This document shows positions 1 to 8,454 of a stretch of DNA of 64,000 bases, one piece after another; positions within the stretch are counted from its first letter, which is position 1; every line of letters begins with the position of its first letter. The notes beneath the pieces were generated by a model. That model saw only the letters and a program-made list of their open reading frames with translations, was not told the DNA's origin and did not search any database. This DNA comes from Luteibacter pinisoli (GTDB lineage Bacteria; Pseudomonadota; Gammaproteobacteria; Xanthomonadales; Rhodanobacteraceae). The position numbers and the translations under genes were made by a program. The stretch spans positions 2,480,001 to 2,544,000 of the forward strand of contig NZ_CP041046.1 in the NCBI RefSeq assembly GCF_006385595.1, written 5' to 3'.

Positions 1-1
1 C

Positions 2-2149
2 TGGCTTCGCGGTGAGAACGACGTCTACCTGCACGCCACCATCGAGGACAGCGGCCACGTCATCCACGCCGAGCGCCTGCCCCACAGCGGCGACTCCGAC
101 GGCAACAACATCTACGAACCCAACGTCACCTTCGACCTTGGGCCGGCCGGCATCACCCCGAACTCGCCGTCGCGGATCATCAAAATGACCCTCGACGTCT
201 GGGACAGCGACTGGCCCGATGACGACGACCACCTGGGCACGTACGAGTACACACTGGAGATGGCCAATGCCTGGGGTCGGCGCGATAACTTGAATGGGCT
301 GTTCAACAGCGGCTCGTTCGACAACATCAATTCGATCACGTGGTCGGTATCGCAGCGCATCGACGAAGCGCTGCTTACAGAAGCGGAGAAGTGGTGGGGT
401 GTGGATAACGCCGGCACGGATCCCCTCACCCACGAGCAATACGCCGCGGCCTTCAGCGACGTGGACTCCGAGCCGGAGGCGTGGGACCCCTTGGACTGGC
501 TGGCCACCCTTTATTACGACCTGGTGGTGAAGCACCTTGCCAAGCCGGGTAATTGCTTTGGCATGTCCCTGTCGGCGATCTACAGCAAGAAGCATCGAAG
601 CATTCTTCGGCTCCCGCTCAGCGACTTTAAAACCTGGGATCCGATCGTCGTCAACGAGTTCAACATCAAGCACCAGTACCAGGTGGGAGCACCGGCTATC
701 TGGTGGTTTGTCGGTGAGTTCCTGTCGGGCAAGACGCACGACCCCATCTCCGTGTTCAAGGCCACCCGCGCCGCGAAGGCCTCCGGCTGTGATCCGGTGC
801 TGTGCATCGCCGAGCACTACGACTTTGGCGGGGCACCGCACTGCGTCCTTCCCGTGGAGTGGGATGACCAGGTGTCTCCGTGGGAGATGCGCATCCACGA
901 TCCCAACTTCCCCACCACCTCGCCCACCGATGCCCTGCGGGTGATCTACGTCGATCCGAACAAGAACACCTTCACCTATCAGGGCGTCGGCGACGACTAT
1001 TACACCGGTGGCGAATGGAGCGGCGGGCGAATGCATTACATGCCCTATAACGTCGTGAATGAGCGGCCGCGTACGCCGGTGTTCGAGGCGATCATGCTGA
1101 TCCTGTCCGGCGTGATCATCCTCGTCGGTTCCGACGGCGAGACCCAAGGCCTGACAGACGAGAACGGCGTGGACCTGGATGCCTTTGGCACCGACTCGAT
1201 TAACCGCCTGAAGGCCGGCAAGGCGCTGACCAACAAGTTCGTGTCGTACAAGGGCTTCAACCACGTCCGCGAATGCGCCAGGCCGCCGCGCGACAAGGTG
1301 GACCAGCCCAATGATCCGCGGCGTCCGCGCCCGCAGGGCGTGCTGACGTCCGAGTTCCACCTGCGCTCGGCGCCGAAGGTGATCACCAGCCGGACGCCGC
1401 CAAACAAGCGGGGCGGCAGCGACTGGACCCGCCTGACCCTCCGCGAGTACCTGTGCCAGGTGGCGCCGGCTGACATCCGGGAAAAGTTCGCGCGGCAGCC
1501 GGAATATGTCAGTGCCAATAACGGCCGGCTGATTTACCACCTGGCGGAATCGGATCTGTTCAAGAAGATCCTTGGCGCGAAGGAGAACAAGGGCGTCGTC
1601 GCTGCGAACCCCTTCCCGGCCGTGTCAGGCAATTTCATCCACACCACGCGCTCCATTCGCGGCGGGCGGATTGTGTACGCCATCAAGAACGGCCTCAGCC
1701 AGTACCTCCTCACGGGGGATGCCGGTACCAACGAGCTGCATACCTTCACCGTAACCGACCTTGGCAGCCAGAACAGCAAGCTCTCGGTGAAGAGCTACCG
1801 CGACCAGAGCCTCACCCTGCTCGTCCAGCACCGCCTGGGCGCAGGCAACGACCAGCTACGACTGACCATCGACAACATCCCCATCGCGGCCGGCGGCGAG
1901 CTGCAGATAAACATCAAGCCGGGCATCGGCGGCGTGGAGCTGGTCTCCGCTGGGCAGGTGATCAAGGCCGATGTCAGCCTGGTTTACACCAAACAAGGCA
2001 CGAAGCTGAGCAGCCAGTTCGCGGTGAAGGAGAAGGAAGGCGTACGCATCGTGCCTTCCACCGTCATCAGCGCGAACCAGCTGAAGGTGAGCCGGATCAA
2101 TGCGTTGTTTGGGGCGTCGCAGGGGAGTTCGATGGTGGTGGCGAGCTAG
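2..2149 (+). CDS. Large hypothetical protein with possible papain-like cysteine-peptidase domain (5' end missing)
   Basis: The reading frame is open from the left edge, so the true start lies outside the window; at least 715 residues are seen. The first ~100 residues are acidic and beta-rich (repeated Asp, DSDWPDDDD), like a calcium-binding C2-type sandwich. A central block holds a possible peptidase triad: Cys in NCFGMSLS (codon at 554), His in GGAPHCVLPV (codon at 839) and Asp in IHDPNFP (codon at 899), in papain-like order. The C-terminal ~250 residues look like a beta-rich extracellular module. I see no signal peptide because the N-terminus is missing. No named family is recognised. The triad is inference from motif order only. 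A phage-like or secreted effector role is possible but not shown. Confidence 0.7.
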   Translation, partial: WLRGENDVYLHATIEDSGHVIHAERLPHSGDSDGNNIYEPNVTFDLGPAGITPNSPSRIIKMTLDVWDSDWPDDDDHLGTYEYTLEMANAWGRRDNLNGLFNSGSFDNINSITWSVSQRIDEALLTEAEKWWGVDNAGTDPLTHEQYAAAFSDVDSEPEAWDPLDWLATLYYDLVVKHLAKPGNCFGMSLSAIYSKKHRSILRLPLSDFKTWDPIVVNEFNIKHQYQVGAPAIWWFVGEFLSGKTHDPISVFKATRAAKASGCDPVLCIAEHYDFGGAPHCVLPVEWDDQVSPWEMRIHDPNFPTTSPTDALRVIYVDPNKNTFTYQGVGDDYYTGGEWSGGRMHYMPYNVVNERPRTPVFEAIMLILSGVIILVGSDGETQGLTDENGVDLDAFGTDSINRLKAGKALTNKFVSYKGFNHVRECARPPRDKVDQPNDPRRPRPQGVLTSEFHLRSAPKVITSRTPPNKRGGSDWTRLTLREYLCQVAPADIREKFARQPEYVSANNGRLIYHLAESDLFKKILGAKENKGVVAANPFPAVSGNFIHTTRSIRGGRIVYAIKNGLSQYLLTGDAGTNELHTFTVTDLGSQNSKLSVKSYRDQSLTLLVQHRLGAGNDQLRLTIDNIPIAAGGELQINIKPGIGGVELVSAGQVIKADVSLVYTKQGTKLSSQFAVKEKEGVRIVPSTVISANQLKVSRINALFGASQGSSMVVAS

Positions 2150-2154
2150 CCGTC

Positions 2155-2508
2155 TTACAGAACGTCGGGGACGAATTTCGCCAGACACTGGTGCTTTCGG
2201 AGCTTGCCGTCGGGAATCGTCACTGCTGGTGAGCCACCGTAGGGCTTGCCAGTCTCGACGTCCTCTGGATCTTTAAACACACCGGCGTGGTAACTGGTTT
2301 GGCACTCATCGTACTTATTACAGACAGCCAGCTTGGTGCAGATAACGGCACCACCCCTCTCGTAGACGTAATACGTCGCCCCTGAGTACGGCGGCCTGGG
2401 GTAGGTTTCAGTACGAATGGTGATGGGTTCGCGGCCCGCGGCGTTCGATATAGCTGGTAGGACCCATGCCATCATGATGGCGACTGCGATCCATTGTCTG
2501 AGCAGCAT
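2155..2508 (-). CDS. Small exported Cys-containing hypothetical protein
   Basis: 117 residues starting MLLRQWIAVAIMMAWVLP, a clear Sec signal peptide ending near SNAAG. I chose this ATG over one six codons upstream because AGGAG lies 8 bases before it. The mature part has four cysteines (ICTK, VCNK, ECQT, QCLA), which suggests two disulfides in the periplasm. It converges tail to tail with the large gene on its left, with 5 bases between stops. Family not recognised. Its position beside a putative secreted peptidase would fit an inhibitor or immunity role, but that is speculation. Confidence 0.65.
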   Translation of the reverse strand: MLLRQWIAVAIMMAWVLPAISNAAGREPITIRTETYPRPPYSGATYYVYERGGAVICTKLAVCNKYDECQTSYHAGVFKDPEDVETGKPYGGSPAVTIPDGKLRKHQCLAKFVPDVL

Positions 2509-2546
2509 CCTGGTGTCTCCTGGCAAAAGTATGAATCAGACCTTCC

Positions 2547-3026
2547 CTATCGCGCCTCAAGCTGACCCGTCGCGTTACTCATGACCTCGAGGATCGATTT
2601 GCCTTCGACGTGAATGTGTTCAAACACGCCGTGCTCGCCGGAAATGATGGCCGAGTAGCTCATCGCGCCGTCGACCCACGCAAAATTGAGGCTCAGGACA
2701 AAGCCCTTCCTTACCCACCTATCCCATTCGGAGAGCAAATGGGACAGGCGCGCCGTTTGGGCGACGTCAAAGGTTGCGTCGTCTCCGAAGGGATAGGCCT
2801 TGGCAAGCGTGCCAAGAAGGTCGCTCGTATCCATCCGGAAGAACAGATCCTGACCTCGGAAGCCGTCCAGGAGCACGGTATAGATTTTTCCGTTCGTGCG
2901 CTCCCCATCGAACTTGATGAGTGCGCCGGCGTGTTCACGTTTCGCGATCGCTTCAGCGGACAGGACGTACTCAGCTGCCTTGTTCCAGTCCAGCGCTTCC
3001 TGGTGCAGGTTACTGTCGACGCTCAT
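2547..3026 (-). CDS. Hypothetical cytoplasmic protein, 159 aa
   Basis: Starts MSVDSNLHQEALDWNKAAEY after a good ribosome site (AAGGA, 7 bases upstream). There is no signal peptide or membrane segment. The composition is balanced and acidic with a single-domain feel (alternating strands around KIYTVLLDGF and SLNFAWVDGAMSYSA). It is the second of four small minus-strand genes; the gap to the next gene upstream is 33 bases, so they may be cotranscribed. I do not recognise the family. Small orphan acidic proteins in such rows are often immunity proteins, which is only a contextual guess. Confidence 0.6.
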   Translation of the reverse strand: MSVDSNLHQEALDWNKAAEYVLSAEAIAKREHAGALIKFDGERTNGKIYTVLLDGFRGQDLFFRMDTSDLLGTLAKAYPFGDDATFDVAQTARLSHLLSEWDRWVRKGFVLSLNFAWVDGAMSYSAIISGEHGVFEHIHVEGKSILEVMSNATGQLEAR

Positions 3027-3059
3027 GCGTAGTCCTTTCCTTAGGGTCGTGGTGGATGA

Positions 3060-3437
3060 TCATAGCCAATCGGCCACGTTCAACGTGTAGCCCATGAAAG
3101 AATGGGCATGGGCGGCTGCATCTTCGGCGGTCTCGAAGAAACCAATGCCCGCGACATCCATGAAACTCTGCCGCAGCCCGTCAGATGAGAATCCAAGGAT
3201 CGCCAGGTCGGCATCCCTGTCGCCTATGAACATCCAGGCCCGGCTTTCCGGAAGGACGATGAAGCGATGCGATGCATCGTAAGGCGAAACGAAGCCCTTC
3301 CATCGATTGCCGTGGGTCAGGAACTCTTCAATGGCAGCCGGGTCATCGGCACCCGTCGCGACCAGACCACCGGACCCGGTTTCGCGGAGATACTCCACCG
3401 GGTCCGGATACGTACAGAACATGGCGAAGGGCTGCAT
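3060..3437 (-). CDS. Hypothetical small protein, 125 aa
   Basis: Starts MQPFAMFCTYPDPVEY. A longer version could begin at a GTG at 3473 that overlaps the stop of the upstream small gene (TAGTG), which would couple the two. I prefer the ATG at 3437 because GGA lies about 7 bases before it. No signal peptide or membrane segment. It contains a soluble alpha/beta-like pattern (WMFIGDRDADLAILGFSS). Family not recognised. It shares the opening Met-Gln-Pro with its upstream neighbour, possibly by chance. Confidence 0.55.
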   Translation of the reverse strand: MQPFAMFCTYPDPVEYLRETGSGGLVATGADDPAAIEEFLTHGNRWKGFVSPYDASHRFIVLPESRAWMFIGDRDADLAILGFSSDGLRQSFMDVAGIGFFETAEDAAAHAHSFMGYTLNVADWL

Positions 3438-3472
3438 GGCGCATTCCGCGGACCAGTGGCAGACAGCCTTCA

Positions 3473-3619
3473 CTACTCAGGGACGAACAAGACCGAGTAG
3501 TCGCCAAAGACGGCGAATCTCAGACCGGGTCCAAGCGACATATAGAACGGCAACTCGGGATCGTCACCCGACAGCTGAATCCACCGTTCCAGGTCGGCTA
3601 GTGCGGTAATGGGCTGCAT
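3473..3619 (-). CDS. Very small hypothetical protein, 48 aa
   Basis: Starts MQPITALADLERWIQLSGDD after GGGAG (6 bases upstream), which is why I prefer this ATG to one 16 codons further up. It ends YSVLFVPE, and its stop abuts the next gene. The chain is short for a folded domain and could be a truncated member of the same small-protein family as its neighbours. No function can be assigned. Confidence 0.45.
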   Translation of the reverse strand: MQPITALADLERWIQLSGDDPELPFYMSLGPGLRFAVFGDYSVLFVPE

Positions 3620-3813
3620 GCGGCGCTCCCTGGTCCCAGGATCATGTCCGAGACCGCACTTTGCCATGTGTACCGGGCACTACGGAAGTCGGTCACCCCA
3701 ACCGGCATCGCCTACCGCCGCACTTGCGCGAAGCGGCCCTATCCCGGGACCAATTGCGCAAGAGCGCCCCGTAAGCGCGCGCGATCATGGTGCTTTCCCC
3801 GACGGACCCGCCC

Positions 3814-4440
3814 ATGACCATGCTTCCGCTCTTGAGCCCCGATGAATGCGCCGTCGTCCTTGTCGATGAACAGGCGGGCCTCGCGTTCGCCGCCGGCTCC
3901 CAGGACCGCCAGGTGCTCCGCAGCAACGCCGTGGCCCTTGCACGGACCGCCGTCGCGTTCAAGGTCCCTGTTGTCGTCAGCACATCGGCGTCGAAAGTCT
4001 ACAGTGGCCCGCTGATGCCACCACTTCGCGCGGCACTTCCAGATATCACGCCCATCGAACGGCGGAACATGAACCTGTGGGAGGATGAGGCGGGGCGCTC
4101 AGCCGTGGTCGCCACGGGCCGCAAGACCCTTGTCATCGCGGGCCTGCTCACCGAGGCCTGCGTGAGCTTCCCCGTGCTCTCGGCGCTGCGCGAGGGGTAC
4201 CGCGTCCATGTCGTCGCGGATGCCTGCGGGGGCCTGACGCCAGCAAGCCACGATGCGGCGCTCCGACGGCTCGAACAAGCGGGCGCGGTGCTCACGTCAT
4301 GGCTCCAGTTTCTGCTCGAGCTGCAGCGGGACTGGACCCGACACGATACGTACGAAGCGGCGCGCAGCATCGTCGTCGACCATGGCGGTGGCTATGGCAT
4401 CGGCCTTGACTACGCGCGGGACATGATAAAGCCAGCGTGA
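3814..4440 (+). CDS. Isochorismatase-family cysteine hydrolase (YcaC-like)
   Basis: 208 residues of the isochorismatase-like fold, usual length ~200. The triad is visible: Asp in VVLVDEQAG near residue 17, Lys in TGRKTLVIAG, and Cys in LLTEACVSFP. YcaC-type members hydrolyse small amide or vinyl-ether compounds in the cytosol; the substrate is unknown here. I chose the ATG at 3814 over 3787 because it aligns with the paralogue at 14933-15574 (both have eight residues between Met and the PD pair). The two share long blocks (ATGRK, G-ACV-FP, DACG, QDW). Its stop directly abuts the stop of the convergent kinase gene (TGA/TCA). Confidence 0.85.
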   Translation: MTMLPLLSPDECAVVLVDEQAGLAFAAGSQDRQVLRSNAVALARTAVAFKVPVVVSTSASKVYSGPLMPPLRAALPDITPIERRNMNLWEDEAGRSAVVATGRKTLVIAGLLTEACVSFPVLSALREGYRVHVVADACGGLTPASHDAALRRLEQAGAVLTSWLQFLLELQRDWTRHDTYEAARSIVVDHGGGYGIGLDYARDMIKPA

Positions 4441-7400
4441 TCAACGCCTTCTTCGCCGCGAATCCCGCCACCGACGCGACTTTGAGACCAGCGGAACACG
4501 AAGTTCGATAACCGTCCGTCCTGGTTCGCTGTGCATGGTGAGGTGCGCGCCCGCACTCGCAGCGCGCTCCTGCATCGTGATCATGCCCCAATGACCTGGG
4601 CGTCGCCCTTCTTCGAGCACCTGGGCAGGAATACCGCACCCATCGTCAACGATGGTTGCGGTCAGGCTTTCCGACGCGTATGTCAGCGTCACATGGACAA
4701 CGTGCGGCGACGCATGCACGAAAGCGTTGTGGACCGCTTCCCTCACCACGTCGAGAACCAGCTGACTGAGGTTATCGCCGAGTGGTCGATCGTCGCCAAC
4801 GACTTCAAGCAAGAAGTCCGCGGGGGAACCCTCAGCATGATCCTGCCCGATCAGGCGGATCGCCTCGGAAAGAGGCAGGCCCGCGGCGCCAAGGCTCCGC
4901 AGTGTGATGACCCGTGCCCGCGCTTCGAGGACCAAACCCAGAATCTGGTCGGCGACGGTCCCAAAACTGCTTTTCAGGTCATCCGGTGCACGCGGATTGG
5001 TCTTCCACGCGCCGACGCGCAAGGCAACACCCAGCATTCCCTGCAGCATCGAGTCGTGAAGTTCACGGGCGATGCGATCTCGCTCTTCGAACTGGGCCCG
5101 CAGCCGATCTAACTGGCGACGTTCAACGACGTGCAGACGCCATCGGTGGGCGCCGTAGAAAGCCACCGCGCTGATAATCGACAGCAGTGCAACGAAGAGG
5201 AACGTCTCGGTAAACGCAGGGAGCGCCCTGACTTTCGGAGAGACCACGCTTGCGGACCAGTCGCCTTCGGGTCCCCGTGCCTGCACTTCGAACTGGTAGT
5301 CACCTGGTCCAAGCGCTTCGTATTTGACGGTTCCATTCACGCTTCCCACGTGCCATCCGTCGTCCGTGCCACGAAGGCGATAGCGAAGCTGCACGCGGTC
5401 CGGATCTCGCAGGGAAACACCGGTGAAAGCCACGTCGAGAGCGCGATTGTCGGCTGAAAGGGTACTTTCGCGGGACAGCGGGAGCGCCCCTGCCGGGGAC
5501 GACATGCCCGTTATGGCGGCGTGAGGTCCTTGATGAGAACGCAATGCCAGGGGATTGATCTTGGCGAGACCTGATGTCGCCGCTACCCACAGTAAACCGT
5601 TCGCATCGAGATGCAGGGTCGGCAGTGGCCGTGTCTGCTGGGCGCCGCCCGGGAGGCCGGCGCTGGCCTCGATTATGCGAAACGCCGCCTCATCTGCCTT
5701 GCCGGACATGACCGCTGCAAGCTCAGCCGCGCCGACCCTGACCACGCCTGCACGACCGCTTGCCCACAGGGCACCGTCCGCGGTGCGTACAAGCCCGGTA
5801 ACCCCACTGAGCAAGTTCGCCTGGCGCAGTTTTAGCGCGTGGAATACGGTGCCTTCGAACCAGCCCACCCCGAGTTCACCGCCGACGAAGAGACGCTCGC
5901 CGGGCAAAATGGCGCCGACCGCGCCGACCTCACTCATTAAAACCTCAGTGGCCCTGGGCTGCGCGTCCGACGACATATCAACCAGCGCCCCATTCGCATA
6001 ACCCATCCACGTGCGGCCCTGGCCGGCCGCCGCCGCGACGAGCGGCCAACCCTTCGCCAACGGCGTGCCAGGAGATATTGGGCGCCAATGGTTCTCGTCG
6101 ACGAGAAATAGTCCGTGGTCCCTGACGCTCACCCAGAGCCGACGGGCATCCAATGGAAGAGCCACCTGGAGAGGCTCATCTCCTAGACCCTGAGGTCGTC
6201 GCGAGAATGTGGATAGATCAGCACCCGACAACCGAACGATGTCTCGGTGACCACCCAATACGACTGTCCCATCCGGAAACTCGCCAATCGCCGTGGTGGC
6301 AAGGTTCGGCGCGAGGGCGACAAGTCCCGTCGCACCCTGGCGATAAAGTACGTCGTCGACGGCATGGGAGTCGGAGGCGACAACGACCGTACCATCGCGC
6401 TGGGGCATCACTGCAAAGTAGTAGGTCGCGGTCGACAAAGGGACCGCTTCCACCTCCGACGGTTGAAAGCGGACAAGCCCGCTCTTCGTCCCAACCCAGG
6501 TATTACCCTCTGCGTCTGCAAGCAATATAGTTGCCCCGATGTCTTGGCCCAGCGCGAGGAAATCGGTGGCATTGGGCGTGGCGTCCGGACTGACGACCGT
6601 TTTCGGATATCCGGTGAACACGCATACCGTGGGGCATTTCCCAAGCAGCGTCCAGAAATGCCCCCTGACGTCAAACGCTGCAAGCTTGCCTGCCTGGAAC
6701 CGCCTTGCCGGCTCGCTGGACCGGACGTCGGAAAGCAGTTGAAGATTGCCTTGGGACGAATAATAGACGCGACCATCCGGCGTTGGATAAAAGCGACCGG
6801 TCGGCTGAGCCGTTATCTGTTCGACACGCGTCGCGTTTCTACGCAACCGATAAGAGCCGCTCTCGCTTGCGAGGACCAGGCTTCCTTCGTCATCGAGAAT
6901 GGCATATCGAATACGATCACCGGGTAGTCCCCACCGCCGGTTGTCACACATGGTCCACCGCCCATTCGTGAGGACGTAGAGCTTTCCATTGGCCGCGGCG
7001 AACGTCCGACCTGTGCCATCGATCACTATCCACTCTATTCCGGCATCAGGCAGCCCGGGAGGTGCAGTGATGGTATTGCCGTCCGCCTCGAGGTGGCGGG
7101 CGCTTTCACGTCCATAGACGACCCACAGGCCGCCACTCGCATCAGGGATCAGGCTCGATACCAGACGAGAGCCGCGATACCCGGGCGGCAGGAGCTCATG
7201 GGCACTGAACGATCGTCCATCGAAGCGGTAAAGACCTCCAGATGTGCCTAACCACAACCAACCCGTCGTGTCCACGGCAAGAGCCTGCACGTCCTGAGGA
7301 GCCCCTTCCTGAGCTCCCCAGGTCGTGGTGATGTAGCCGGGAATCTCACTAGCGACCGCCCACGGCGACGCTGCCATCGCGACGAACAGCGCGAGGCAGA

Positions 7401-7449
7401 GTCGAATCCAGCATCGGGGCAGCCCGAACCGGCAAGTTAGGCAAACCAT
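4441..7449 (-). CDS. Hybrid periplasmic-propeller sensor histidine kinase (Reg_prop, Y_Y_Y, HisKA_3)
   Basis: About 1002 residues. The order is a signal anchor at the N-terminus, about 14 short propeller repeats (pattern D-x-x-G-x-L-W-L-G-T-x-x-G-L-x-R-F-D-G), a Y_Y_Y domain (LRYRLRGTDDGW, ALGPGDYQFEVQA), one membrane helix, a HisKA_3 dimerisation box with the phospho-acceptor His in RIARELHDSMLQG, then an ATPase domain with N box REAVHNAFVHA, G1 DDGCGI and G2 GHWGMITMQER. It senses a periplasmic ligand and phosphorylates a NarL-type regulator. No regulator is adjacent; the pair at 15698-17828 are candidates. The ATG at 7449 is preferred because AGGGGG lies before it and a signal sequence follows. 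Confidence 0.88.
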   Translation of the reverse strand: MVCLTCRFGLPRCWIRLCLALFVAMAASPWAVASEIPGYITTTWGAQEGAPQDVQALAVDTTGWLWLGTSGGLYRFDGRSFSAHELLPPGYRGSRLVSSLIPDASGGLWVVYGRESARHLEADGNTITAPPGLPDAGIEWIVIDGTGRTFAAANGKLYVLTNGRWTMCDNRRWGLPGDRIRYAILDDEGSLVLASESGSYRLRRNATRVEQITAQPTGRFYPTPDGRVYYSSQGNLQLLSDVRSSEPARRFQAGKLAAFDVRGHFWTLLGKCPTVCVFTGYPKTVVSPDATPNATDFLALGQDIGATILLADAEGNTWVGTKSGLVRFQPSEVEAVPLSTATYYFAVMPQRDGTVVVASDSHAVDDVLYRQGATGLVALAPNLATTAIGEFPDGTVVLGGHRDIVRLSGADLSTFSRRPQGLGDEPLQVALPLDARRLWVSVRDHGLFLVDENHWRPISPGTPLAKGWPLVAAAAGQGRTWMGYANGALVDMSSDAQPRATEVLMSEVGAVGAILPGERLFVGGELGVGWFEGTVFHALKLRQANLLSGVTGLVRTADGALWASGRAGVVRVGAAELAAVMSGKADEAAFRIIEASAGLPGGAQQTRPLPTLHLDANGLLWVAATSGLAKINPLALRSHQGPHAAITGMSSPAGALPLSRESTLSADNRALDVAFTGVSLRDPDRVQLRYRLRGTDDGWHVGSVNGTVKYEALGPGDYQFEVQARGPEGDWSASVVSPKVRALPAFTETFLFVALLSIISAVAFYGAHRWRLHVVERRQLDRLRAQFEERDRIARELHDSMLQGMLGVALRVGAWKTNPRAPDDLKSSFGTVADQILGLVLEARARVITLRSLGAAGLPLSEAIRLIGQDHAEGSPADFLLEVVGDDRPLGDNLSQLVLDVVREAVHNAFVHASPHVVHVTLTYASESLTATIVDDGCGIPAQVLEEGRRPGHWGMITMQERAASAGAHLTMHSEPGRTVIELRVPLVSKSRRWRDSRRRRR

Positions 7450-7562
7450 CGAGGATCCCCCTATTGCATGTCGCACCTGGCGCGCCAACGCGTCACTAGA
7501 CGGCTCTGGCACTTCCTATATCATGCGCAGGCAAATAGGGCACCCATCATCGACAGTCGGGA

Positions 7563-8336
7563 TCACCTTCCTCCGGCGACCGATTCGGCGGCCTCTTCAA
7601 TCACCTTTGCCACGTCCTTCGGATGCGAGAGAAGTGACACGTGGCTCGAATCGAGAATCGTGGTTTTGGCATTCATCTGCTTCGCCGCATCGCGTTCGAG
7701 CTGCGGGCTGATGACGCGATCGTTCGCCGAAACGATGTACCAGGACGGGTGGTCCTTCCACGCTGCGTGGGTCACCTTGTCAGCAAACGTACTAGCAGCC
7801 AGCGCACCCTGGGTCACTGCCATCGTCTTCGCCTCGGCGCGTGGGAGGTCCGGCGCAAAGTTTTCAATCACGCCCTGCTCGGTCTGGTAGAGGAAGCCAT
7901 GCCCATCGTCACGGAGGGTGCCGATCGCCGGCGTCTTCGGATAGGCGTTGACCAGCTCGCCGGCTGCCTGGCCATCATTGTTGGCGAAAGCCGCGACGTA
8001 GACGAGGGCGGCGACCTTCGGGTCATTGCCGGCCTCGGTGATCACCGTGCCCGCCCAGCTATGACCAACGAGCACCACCGGGGCGGTGGTCGACTCAAGG
8101 ACCTGCTTCGTGGCCGCGACATCGGCAGCGAGCGACGTCAGCGGATTCTGGACGGCAAAGACCGTGTAGCCCTTGGCCTGGAGGAGCGGGATAACCTTGT
8201 TCCAGCTCGAACCGTCCGCCCATGCACCGTGCACAAGCACGATGGTCGGCTTCTTGCCTTCGGCGTGTGCGCCAGTGAGCGAACCGACGGCCAGCGCGGC
8301 AACGGCCAGCGCGCGAGAGAGGAAATGCTTCTTCAC
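7563..8336 (-). CDS. Exported alpha/beta hydrolase (esterase-like)
   Basis: 257 residues. Starts with GTG at 8336, preceded by AGGAG with 8-base spacing; upstream in-frame Met codons read through non-coding sequence. The signal peptide is MKKHFLSRALAVAALAVGSL ending at AHA. Motifs are the oxyanion region LVHGAWADGSSW, nucleophile elbow VGHSWAG (Ser), acid region near SANDRVI, and His in DSSHVSLLSHP. Family members are salicylate or methyl-ester-type hydrolases; here the enzyme is periplasmic. It lies 118 bases downstream of the porin gene in the same direction and probably ends the operon. Confidence 0.85.
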   Translation of the reverse strand: MKKHFLSRALAVAALAVGSLTGAHAEGKKPTIVLVHGAWADGSSWNKVIPLLQAKGYTVFAVQNPLTSLAADVAATKQVLESTTAPVVLVGHSWAGTVITEAGNDPKVAALVYVAAFANNDGQAAGELVNAYPKTPAIGTLRDDGHGFLYQTEQGVIENFAPDLPRAEAKTMAVTQGALAASTFADKVTHAAWKDHPSWYIVSANDRVISPQLERDAAKQMNAKTTILDSSHVSLLSHPKDVAKVIEEAAESVAGGR

Positions 8337-8454
8337 GGGAATGCTCCTGGGGATATGAGTCGAACGACGATGCCGACCTCCCCAGAAGGATAGGAATGCT
8401 ACCGCCCGGCCGATTGAAACATCGGCAGCCATTCGCAGCACGTCCATGCATCGC

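Noticed and set aside
1744..1775. Other GTAACC copies (for example near 1750, 22840, 24947, 33299, 57955, 62270)
   Set aside because: None has CGAA after 16 bases and most lie within coding sequence.
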